From Fluviicola sp. (GTDB lineage Bacteria; Bacteroidota; Bacteroidia; Flavobacteriales_D; Crocinitomicaceae): a stretch of 64,000 bases of DNA. A program made the translations under genes and the position numbers. Every line of letters begins with the position of its first letter. Position 1 is the first letter of the stretch. The notes under the pieces were generated by a model. The model did not search any database, was not told the DNA's origin, and saw nothing but the letters and a program-made list of their open reading frames with translations. Below are positions 49,685 through 56,650 of this stretch, piece by piece. The DNA lies in the NCBI RefSeq assembly GCF_029266855.1, contig NZ_JAQSWB010000008.1, forward strand, positions 124,001 through 188,000, read 5' to 3'.

Positions 49685-51076
49685 ATGAATTACGATATCA
49701 TAGTTATTGGGAGTGGTCCCGGCGGATATGTTGCCGCTATTCGCGCATCACAATTGGGTTTGAAAACAGCAGTTGTAGAGCGTGATTCATTGGGTGGAAT
49801 CTGTTTAAACTGGGGATGTATTCCAACAAAGGCATTGTTGAAAAGTGCTAACGTGTTCGAATACATTCAACATGCATCTGATTACGGGATTACCGTAAAG
49901 GATTCAAAAGCAGATTTCGGTGGAATGGTAGAACGTTCCAGAGGTGTTGCAAACGGAATGAGCCAGGGAATCCAGTTCCTGATGAAGAAAAACAAAATTG
50001 ATGTCATCAAAGGCACCGGGGTTTTAAAAGCAGGTAAAAAGGTTGCTGTTACAGGAGAAGACGGTAAAGTGACTGAATACACTGCAGATAAAGGACTTAT
50101 TATTGCAACAGGAGCTCGCTCCCGCCAGTTGCCTAACTTACCGCAGGACGGAACAAAGATCATCGGATACCGTGAAGCAATGAACATGAAAGCACAACCT
50201 AAGAAAATGGTTGTTGTCGGTTCAGGTGCAATCGGTGTGGAATTTGCTTATTTCTATAATGCTATCGGAACAGAGGTTACGATTGTGGAATACTTACCGA
50301 ACGTCGTTCCAATCGAAGACGAAGAGGTATCCAAACAATTGGAAAAATCCTTCAAGAAAGCCGGAATCAATATCATGACAAACGCATCTGTTGAAGCGGT
50401 TGATACTTCAGGAAAAGGATGTGTTGTAACAGTTAAAACGGCAAAAGGAGAAGAAAAGATCGAATGTGATGTGGTTCTTTCTGCTGTCGGAATCCAGGCA
50501 AACATTGAAAATATCGGATTGGAAGAATTGGGAATCGTTGTTGACAAAGGAAGAATCCTTGTGAATGATTTCTACCAGACAAATATCCCGGGTTACTTTG
50601 CAATCGGAGACGTAATTCCTACGGCTGCACTGGCACACGTTGCTTCTGCGGAAGGAATTATCTGTGTTGAGAAAATTGCAGGTCACCACCCGGAACCATT
50701 GGATTACGGAAACATCCCTGGATGTACTTACTGTTCTCCTGAAGTTGCATCAGTTGGTATGACTGAAAAAGCAGCAAAGGAAGCTGGTATGGAGATCAAG
50801 ATCGGGAAATTCCCGTTCTCTGCATCAGGTAAGGCATCTGCTGCCGGAGCGAAAGATGGTTTCGTGAAACTGATCTTCGATGCGAAGTACGGCGAGTTAT
50901 TGGGTGCTCACATGATTGGGGCAAACGTAACCGAAATGATCGCTGAGATCGTTGCGATCCGTAAACTGGAAGTAACCGGTGAAGAATTGATCAAAACGGT
51001 TCACCCGCATCCAACCATGTCTGAAGCAGTAATGGAAGCTGCTGCTGCTGCGTACGGAGAAGTGATTCATTTGTAA
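49685..51076 (+). CDS. lpdA: Dihydrolipoyl dehydrogenase (E3)
   Basis: FAD/NAD+ disulphide oxidoreductase that reoxidises lipoamide in the pyruvate and 2-oxoglutarate dehydrogenase complexes. 463 residues from the ATG at 49685 (an in-frame TTG at 49673 is less likely). FAD motif GSGPGGYVAA (9-18), redox-active pair C40/C45 in GGICLNWGCIPTKA, NAD motif GSGAIGVEFAYFY, and the catalytic histidine-glutamate region HPHPTMSEAV near the C-terminus. It lies 15 kb from pdhA-E2, so the complex is split over two loci. Confidence 0.94.
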   Translation: MNYDIIVIGSGPGGYVAAIRASQLGLKTAVVERDSLGGICLNWGCIPTKALLKSANVFEYIQHASDYGITVKDSKADFGGMVERSRGVANGMSQGIQFLMKKNKIDVIKGTGVLKAGKKVAVTGEDGKVTEYTADKGLIIATGARSRQLPNLPQDGTKIIGYREAMNMKAQPKKMVVVGSGAIGVEFAYFYNAIGTEVTIVEYLPNVVPIEDEEVSKQLEKSFKKAGINIMTNASVEAVDTSGKGCVVTVKTAKGEEKIECDVVLSAVGIQANIENIGLEELGIVVDKGRILVNDFYQTNIPGYFAIGDVIPTAALAHVASAEGIICVEKIAGHHPEPLDYGNIPGCTYCSPEVASVGMTEKAAKEAGMEIKIGKFPFSASGKASAAGAKDGFVKLIFDAKYGELLGAHMIGANVTEMIAEIVAIRKLEVTGEELIKTVHPHPTMSEAVMEAAAAAYGEVIHL

Positions 51077-51082
51077 ATAGAT

Positions 51083-51293
51083 ATCAGGACTTTAGGATTT
51101 TAAGACATTAGGACTTAAATCCCGTCAGATTGAGAGCCTTCGGAAGAAATTCCGGAGGTTTTTTGTTTTGTGCTTCCCTCTTTGGTATAGACATCAGGAC
51201 TTTAAGACATCAGGATATTAAGACTTGATATCTCTTATATTAAAACCTTCGGAAGAAATTCCGGAGTTTTTTTTGTTTCGTGCTTCCCTCTTT
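51083..51293. repeat. Tandem duplication: 8-bp array plus GAAA-loop terminator, two 101-base copies
   Basis: Copy 1 is 51083-51183 and copy 2 is 51193-51293. Each has, in order, an 8-bp array of four units (51086-51117 and 51196-51227), a CTTCGGAA-GAAA-TTCCGGAG hairpin with a T run (51137-51164 and 51246-51274), and TGCTTCCCTCTTT. The copies differ at scattered bases. Part of the gap 51077-51755. Confidence 0.82.
51137..51164 (+). terminator. Terminator of lpdA, GAAA tetraloop
   Basis: Arms CCTTCGGAA and TTCCGGAGG pair (one wobble) around GAAA, followed by six T. A second diverged copy, at 51246-51274, would back it up. Confidence 0.88.
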
Positions 51294-51295
51294 AT

Positions 51296-51310
51296 GCTTG
51301 CGCTGAAGCT
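51296..51310. repeat. 15-bp dispersed word GCTTGCGCTGAAGCT, copy 2
   Basis: Identical to 49467-49481. The following bases to about 51420 show a short hairpin GTCCGCC/GGCGGA and no clear gene. Confidence 0.65.
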
Positions 51311-51460
51311 CTTAACCTTCGCGTAACCGCTATGGTGGAGCAAGGTCAGCATAGGTGCTGGAGGCGGTAGAGTTCGCAATAGTCCGCCACGGCGGAAAGA
51401 CTGAGACCCGTCTTTGAAGGCCTTGGTCGATGGTAAAAGAGAGGAAGAATTGGTTGTGTT

Positions 51461-51755
51461 TTGTTCCATTTGCAAGGCATCACGTTGACACTTGCCGGAC
51501 TATTTATTCATACTTGGCGGGTTTCTTCGTGCCGCTTACAAGGTTGTACACAGCTAATTGTGAACCTGACTCCTTTCACTTGTATGCTTGTATGTATGCA
51601 CTTGTGTGGTTATCTCATGTCACTTGCGGACTTGCTCATTAATCCTTAGGGGCTTACTTCTGTTAGTTGTGAGGTCGCTTTCTTTCCTTGTATGATTGTA
51701 CGGAAGCACTTGTGGGGCATTTCATTGGCACTTGCAGGGATTACATTCGTTTTTT
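51461..51755. repeat. Degenerate tandem repeat region, CACTTG-rich
   Basis: Words CACTTGCC, CACTTGCG and CACTTGCA recur at 51489, 51621 and 51729, and the blocks about 51530-51645 and 51650-51750 can be aligned with gaps. Units are about 110 bases and strongly diverged. Short open frames on the plus strand here have no recognisable content, so I treat the region as non-coding. Confidence 0.45.
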
Positions 51756-52139
51756 TCACAAACTCACCGGTAATTGCACTCCGCACCAGGGACAATAGTT
51801 GATTCTAATATAAGAACTTCCCCCATCGTGAATTGGAATTCCGAATTCCTTTCTTCCATGAGTATGCCTCATTATTGAATCATAATTTATTTCAGAGTTG
51901 TTTTTGGAAACTTTGTCTTCGATTAAATAGTATGCCATAGCAATACAGCAATAATTTTTGTAGTTGATTCCCGCTGCTTTAATCCTTCTTTTCAGTTCCC
52001 AATCCCTACACTCCTGATTGTTATGAAAAGCATCCACATACTCGTCATATTCTTGTGAAAACAAAACTTCAGCAAATACCGGTTTAACGGTATACTGTTT
52101 CGTCAATTGCTTAAATCTTTTTAACTCCATTTGAACCAT
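51756..52139 (-). CDS. DUF6980-like protein, candidate immunity or toxin-locus protein
   Basis: 127 residues from the ATG at 52139 (an earlier TTG at 52151 is less likely; another ATG is at 52130). Cytoplasmic, no signal. Features: YCCIAMAYYL in the middle and GIPIHDGGSSYIRINYCPWCGVQLP at the end, where the CC and CPWC pairs suggest zinc binding; this is the DUF6980 pattern as I remember it. Last gene of the accessory run; its start overlaps the end of the preceding lipoprotein gene. Family function is unproven. Confidence 0.65.
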   Translation of the reverse strand: MVQMELKRFKQLTKQYTVKPVFAEVLFSQEYDEYVDAFHNNQECRDWELKRRIKAAGINYKNYCCIAMAYYLIEDKVSKNNSEINYDSIMRHTHGRKEFGIPIHDGGSSYIRINYCPWCGVQLPVSL

Positions 52140-52596
52140 AATTTTCACCAACCCTTTTCAACTTATAGTCACCGTTGTATTCAAAGTTATTCCACTCATC
52201 GACGATGGTATCCTGATCAATATAATGAGGTACAATCAATCTAATCTTTAAAGAATCTTTTTGGAAGCGAACATATCCTCTTAAGTTTGATTGACAAGAT
52301 GGATAATGGACTTTATATCTCTCATGAGTTAAAATAATACCAGTGTAATTAACCCTGCCTTCTTTTGTATTCAGGTAAAGCCAGTCGGAATCTTCAAAAC
52401 TGTATTTCGACAAATCCAGCTGATGCATATTCCCCCTTCCTTCATGATGAACCGGTAGCTCAATTTCATAGTTATAAACGGATGATTTCCGGATTATCAA
52501 TTCCGGGGAAACCTTTTCCTTATGATAACATGCTGTTAGCAACAAAAGAAAAAAAACAGATATTCCTACCAAACAACTATAAATTAAATTCTTCAT
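52111..52596 (-). CDS. Lipoprotein, function unknown (toxin locus)
   Basis: 161 residues from the ATG at 52596 (a GTG start at 52608 is the alternative). Signal with lipobox LLLLTAC. The mature part is beta-rich with a RGNMHQLDL segment and no recognised domain. It overlaps both neighbours, as is common in compact immunity arrays. Candidate immunity protein by position only. Confidence 0.65.
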   Translation of the reverse strand: MKNLIYSCLVGISVFFLLLLTACYHKEKVSPELIIRKSSVYNYEIELPVHHEGRGNMHQLDLSKYSFEDSDWLYLNTKEGRVNYTGIILTHERYKVHYPSCQSNLRGYVRFQKDSLKIRLIVPHYIDQDTIVDEWNNFEYNGDYKLKRVGENYGSNGVKKI

Positions 52597-52975
52597 CTCT
52601 TTTTTCACAACACCATTGAATAAATTCTATTGCTAATCGTAATGTATACTCTCTTTTATTCTCAAAAAATAAATCCTGTTGGATTCTACCTGGAACAGGA
52701 ACTGACATTTTCTTTAGGATTTTAGTATAAAAATCGCCTAAATCCTCAGAGTCAACATTATAATCATTTAATAAGTCATCATCAAGTTTAAATGGAAAAT
52801 TGGAGTTAACCGGAAGGTATGATTTTAAGAAGTCCAGAACTTTTAATGTTATTTCATAATCTAAATCTTCTTCAGATGCAATCACCCCTATTTCTTCTTT
52901 TGACATAGGAGTTCTGTTTTCCACCAGTAGATCAAGTTTACTCTTCCATTTATCCTTATTTAGGAAAATTTCCAT
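52577..52975 (-). CDS. Small acidic cytoplasmic protein, possibly DUF1493-like
   Basis: 132 residues, no signal peptide. Acidic helical protein with ..KSYLPVNSNFPFKLDDDLLNDYNVDSEDLG.., which resembles the DUF1493 pattern only loosely. One of two apparent cytoplasmic products in the array. Overlaps the next gene by 20 bases. Function unknown. Confidence 0.55.
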   Translation of the reverse strand: MEIFLNKDKWKSKLDLLVENRTPMSKEEIGVIASEEDLDYEITLKVLDFLKSYLPVNSNFPFKLDDDLLNDYNVDSEDLGDFYTKILKKMSVPVPGRIQQDLFFENKREYTLRLAIEFIQWCCEKRDEEFNL

Positions 52976-53006
52976 CTTTCAGTTCTTATTTCAGTGTGAA
53001 GTTCTC

Positions 53007-53393
53007 TTATTTGCTTTTCGTTTTATTTACTTCCCTCGATAAGATATATATCCTGTCTTTATTTATTGCCCTTAACTCAAGCTCTTCTATATTCTCTTCT
53101 ATGATTTGAATTTGATATGAAAACTCGGTTTCATCAAAAAAAATTTTCTCATCAAAGACTATCTTAACGTTTCCATTAGTTAATATAGAATAATCAAACC
53201 CTATATCCTTTGCTTGAGAGTTAATCATTTTTCCTCTTCCATCTTCATTAAACTCCACTTCCGGGCATTCATTACAAAGAACACCATCAAGGTATTCTAA
53301 TCTCCAGCGTCCACCTATAAACGCATTCGTCCTTGGCTGGGCTTCACCGCTAATTGTAATCAGAGCGATTATGCCTAAAATTATTGCTTTCAT
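53007..53393 (-). CDS. Secreted small protein, lipocalin/META-like
   Basis: 129 residues from the ATG at 53393. Signal peptide (MKAIILGIIALITISGEAQ). A GGRWRLEYLDG start and a short beta-rich fold (VEFNEDGRGKMI, YSYQIQIIE-like strands) suggest a lipocalin-like or META domain. Not firmly assigned. Part of the exported small-protein array. Confidence 0.55.
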   Translation of the reverse strand: MKAIILGIIALITISGEAQPRTNAFIGGRWRLEYLDGVLCNECPEVEFNEDGRGKMINSQAKDIGFDYSILTNGNVKIVFDEKIFFDETEFSYQIQIIEENIEELELRAINKDRIYILSREVNKTKSK

Positions 53394-53408
53394 CTTGTTA
53401 CACCCCAA

Positions 53409-53900
53409 TTAATAATTTGACCTTATGTAAAGTACTCCTGATTCGTCATCGTTCAAACAAGGAATTTCCCATTGAAACAGTTGATCAATAATCGCTGCTT
53501 CATCATCATAATTCATATTGCTCTTTAAAACTCCTCGATCATCAAAGTAGGTTTGAATAAAATGTTCTTTTCCTTTCTTGATGTTATCTACTAATTCTTT
53601 TGACTGGATAACTTCTCTGAAATCATCACCTACCTGGTTTAATTTTAATGGCTTATTCCGATATAATTTTTTGCGTATAAACGAAAGGTAGTCTTCCATA
53701 CTATCTAATTTTAATTGTTTTATCAGGTGTCCAAATAAATTATCATTTTGTACAATATATTTTTTCGGGACTTTATCCCTGGGAAGTTTAATCATTATAG
53801 AAATATAATAACTCTTATGACCAAAACTTTGAGTTACTTCATTTATAAATGGTTTGGATAAATGAAGTATCACCAGCGAAATAATAAATACAGTTTTCAT
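53409..53900 (-). CDS. Exported hypothetical protein
   Basis: 163 residues with a short, weak N-terminal hydrophobic stretch (MKTVFIISLVILHLSK) that may be a signal. The rest is polar and helical, with a WEIPCLNDDESGVLYIRS tail. No family recognised. It is immediately downstream of the broken RHS fragment, the position of an immunity gene in orphan toxin modules. Confidence 0.5.
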   Translation of the reverse strand: MKTVFIISLVILHLSKPFINEVTQSFGHKSYYISIMIKLPRDKVPKKYIVQNDNLFGHLIKQLKLDSMEDYLSFIRKKLYRNKPLKLNQVGDDFREVIQSKELVDNIKKGKEHFIQTYFDDRGVLKSNMNYDDEAAIIDQLFQWEIPCLNDDESGVLYIRSNY

Positions 53901-53927
53901 TTTTAATATTAATCTTTTAGAAGTTCC

Positions 53928-54221
53928 TCAGGAATTTGATACCCTCTCCGTTATATCTATCTCCATTTTCAATATAAAGAATACCATCACAGTGCCGAAC
54001 TCAAACTCGCGTAAGATTTTCCCGTAAGAATAATCCATCGCGTTCACAATCTGCGGTATATTGCTGCCATCCACTTTAAAGGCCATGCGGGTATTCCCCA
54101 AATGATCGTATAAAAAGAAGGTCGCTTCGTCCGTTTGGATTCTTTCCAAGGGAGTAGTTGAACCGGCAGTCACTCGCGCCACACGGTCTGTTCCGTGCAC
54201 GAAGTATTCTTGATATCCCAA
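53928..54221 (-). pseudogene. RHS core fragment, broken copy of the downstream part of the giant RHS gene
   Basis: The translation EYFVHGTDRVARVT..DEATFFLYDHLGNTRMAF..IVNAMDYSYGKILREFE matches the RHS core of the giant gene (57480-57660), differing by a missing Tyr codon and substitutions. There is no ATG: the frame is preceded by a stop and a TTG at 54219-54221. After GKILREFE the homology ends. A +1 frame continues as DGILYIENGDRYNGEGIKF to a stop at 53917-53919. So it is a 5'-truncated, frameshifted copy joined to another tail. Confidence 0.75.
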
Positions 54222-54231
54222 GAACTAATAT

Positions 54232-54873
54232 CTACCACATAATCCCCCAGTAAGCAACTATTTTTTTCTTTTTGCTAATTGCAATACCCTTAGAATAACC
54301 ATTATCCCATGGTTCTGGCATTTGTATATTCTTTTTTGAAATAAATTCCGGATACAAATTCCCCTTTTTTGAATCTAAAACATAAATTTCAAATGTTTCG
54401 TCGATTTGCAAATCAGGGTTATCCGAAAAAAAACAATCCCTAAAATTCGGTATGGGATAATTTTTTGAATACTTAACTGAATCAAAGAAAACGGGAACCG
54501 CAAGTTTTAAAGAATCAATATTATTTACATTAATATTTTTAAATCGATTGACAACAAAAGAATTATCAAATGAGTACTTCCCGTGATATTGAAAATTATT
54601 ACCGAAAGATTTTTCAATTTTTTTAATTCGTTCAAAATCAGCATCAGATTCAATTAAAACAAATCCGACATTGTTGTCGGATGAATCCTTATTATTAATC
54701 AGTCCAAATATAGGATTGTAAACGGTATCCGGAAAATGGCTTGTAAAGACTTTTGGAAATTGATTTTTAAATTCATTATAATACCGTTGATCTGGTAATT
54801 TAGCTTTCTCTTCCTGTGATATTGAGCATGAACATACCACTATTATTAGCAAAAACAAGCTTAATCTATTCAT
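54232..54873 (-). CDS. Lipoprotein, function unknown (toxin locus)
   Basis: 213 residues. Signal with lipobox-like VVCSC (LFLLIIVVCSC). Polar mature part with FVLIESDADFERIKKIEKSFGNN and a terminal KKKKIVAYWGIMW. No family recognised. Its stop is followed immediately by the broken RHS fragment. Candidate immunity lipoprotein by position. Confidence 0.6.
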   Translation of the reverse strand: MNRLSLFLLIIVVCSCSISQEEKAKLPDQRYYNEFKNQFPKVFTSHFPDTVYNPIFGLINNKDSSDNNVGFVLIESDADFERIKKIEKSFGNNFQYHGKYSFDNSFVVNRFKNINVNNIDSLKLAVPVFFDSVKYSKNYPIPNFRDCFFSDNPDLQIDETFEIYVLDSKKGNLYPEFISKKNIQMPEPWDNGYSKGIAISKKKKIVAYWGIMW

Positions 54874-54895
54874 AGTTTATTTATTTACCTGATTC

Positions 54896-55474
54896 TTAAT
54901 TCAAACAATCAAACCCTTCTCTTTTTATTTGCTTTAAATACTTTCCTTTTAATCTCAGGCCTTTTTTGGAGTAAACAACCTTAATATTATCTGTGGGTTT
55001 ATCTGCTTCATTTTCATATGAACCGATACATTTCCAATTATTCTTTTCTAACTCGAATATTATATAAAACATATTTTGATTTGTACCCACAATAAAACTA
55101 TCTGCAAAGCACAAAATACAATATACAGCATCTCCTTTAGTTACTTTTCTGCATTCTATTATCTCATATGCTCCTGTATAATCACATTGTTGAAGCCCTT
55201 GCAATTTATCTATGGTTCTTTTTGAATCCCCAAATAAGACATAATCTCTTTTCAAAGTATCAGACAAAACAAAATATTCATTTATTCTGCCGTATGTTAT
55301 AACAGAGACTTGAGGCTTTGGCAAACCATCAAACGAATGAATTCTTGTGCTATCGTTATCAATATAAGTAATTCGAATTTTAGGTTGTTGTTCTAACAAG
55401 TTCTGGCTGTGTAAATCGAAATGCAGCACAACCACGCAAACTAAACTAAACAAGACATTATTAACTTTTTTCAT
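54896..55474 (-). CDS. Secreted hypothetical protein
   Basis: 192 residues. Signal peptide (MKKVNNVLFSLVCVVVLHFDLHSQ). Beta-rich mature part with several cysteines (QQCDYTGAYEIIECRK, VYCILCFAD). No family recognised. Part of the exported array behind the RHS gene. Confidence 0.6.
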   Translation of the reverse strand: MKKVNNVLFSLVCVVVLHFDLHSQNLLEQQPKIRITYIDNDSTRIHSFDGLPKPQVSVITYGRINEYFVLSDTLKRDYVLFGDSKRTIDKLQGLQQCDYTGAYEIIECRKVTKGDAVYCILCFADSFIVGTNQNMFYIIFELEKNNWKCIGSYENEADKPTDNIKVVYSKKGLRLKGKYLKQIKREGFDCLN

Positions 55475-55504
55475 AGAGTGAACCTTTTGATACCTACTTG
55501 ATTA

Positions 55505-56212
55505 TCAAAATGACAACTTTAAGTAATGCCTCTGTCCGTTTATTTTTTTTGTTTCAATTGCTAAAGATTTATTTCCTATCCAGTAAAACTCATTTATGCA
55601 CCATTCTTTTTCGCGAATTTCATGTAGTAGTTTCAGAGAATTGTTTTCTTTCAATTCCCATATCTGAAATCCGTTTGGCATAAATTCATCATATCCTAAT
55701 GCGCATGAACCGACAAATAAATACTTATTGTTAGATGATAATTTTGGATACCCCCAAATAAAGGTTTCTTCCCCTGTTTCATTATTTACTAAAAGATACT
55801 CTCCAGTTTCATAATATTGAACTGATATTACAGTAATTTTCTGTCCTTTGAACTCTCCAATTATTTTGTACAATTTTTGATCAGTATCATCAGTATCAAC
55901 CAAACTGTCTCGATACTCTCTTACAACAGTTCCCAAATGATTAATAATTCTAATACAGCCATCTATTTTGGTAGCTTTTGTCTGGCTATCTAAAAAATTT
56001 CTTGATTTTTTAGATAGCCCTTTGAACTCAACTTTACTAATAGAATCAAACCTTACTGAACTATCATTAAGTTCATGAAGCGTATCAGGCCTGTTCTGAC
56101 TTGTTTCGTTTTCCTTTTGTTGTTGAACTACTCCAAAATCTTTCTCTTTAGATTCTGTTTTACCAGAACAACCAAATACTAATAACAACATGATATAACT
56201 GACTCTTTTCAT
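55505..56212 (-). CDS. Lipoprotein, function unknown (toxin locus)
   Basis: 235 residues from the ATG at 56212 (signal MKRVSYIMLLLVFGC); the longer frame to 56254 is not needed. Charged linker, then a beta-propeller-like or beta-sheet mature part (YLLVNNETGEETFIWG, YLFVGSCALGYDEFM, FQIWELKENNSLKLLHEI). No family recognised. Second gene behind the toxin. Confidence 0.62.
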   Translation of the reverse strand: MKRVSYIMLLLVFGCSGKTESKEKDFGVVQQQKENETSQNRPDTLHELNDSSVRFDSISKVEFKGLSKKSRNFLDSQTKATKIDGCIRIINHLGTVVREYRDSLVDTDDTDQKLYKIIGEFKGQKITVISVQYYETGEYLLVNNETGEETFIWGYPKLSSNNKYLFVGSCALGYDEFMPNGFQIWELKENNSLKLLHEIREKEWCINEFYWIGNKSLAIETKKINGQRHYLKLSF

Positions 56213-56285
56213 ATTATTTTCTAAGAAATGAATGATATCCGTTTGTGGATTCAAAACTAAATTAAAACATGTGCCGCTTGTACTT

Positions 56286-56648
56286 TTACCAAGCTTTCTT
56301 CAAAACATCAACTACGGTATCTATTTTTACACGATTATTATGGTCTACATCGCTCAAAAATAATCTCAATGAATCTTTTCCAATGAAATATGCACTATCA
56401 ATTTGGTTATAGTTTTCAAAGTTCTCGATGACTTCTTCTTTATTATTCCATATTCGTTTGATTTGTATAAAAGATGAATTAGTGGCATTAGGTGGAACTA
56501 AATAGATTTTAATTGTCAAATCCTTATCCGACATATTAAATTCCTTTAACAGTTTCAACTTAGGATCACCCATAATTGCACAACTGAACACGGAACTTAA
56601 AAATAAAATTCCATAGAAGAACATATAACAACTAGTTAAACTTTTCAT
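56286..56648 (-). CDS. Candidate immunity lipoprotein directly downstream of the RHS toxin
   Basis: 120 residues from the ATG at 56648, two bases after the RHS stop; a start at 56660 would overlap the toxin gene. Signal ending FLSSVFSC, a lipobox. Short beta-rich mature part ending DVLKKAW. The tight linkage and small size are what is expected of a cognate immunity gene, but its lipid anchor would put it outside the cytoplasm. No family recognised. Confidence 0.6.
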   Translation of the reverse strand: MKSLTSCYMFFYGILFLSSVFSCAIMGDPKLKLLKEFNMSDKDLTIKIYLVPPNATNSSFIQIKRIWNNKEEVIENFENYNQIDSAYFIGKDSLRLFLSDVDHNNRVKIDTVVDVLKKAW

Positions 56649-56650
56649 AT

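Noticed and set aside
51218-51649. Small open frames between lpdA and the accessory genes
   Set aside because: They cover duplicated terminators and degenerate repeats, and show no protein family.
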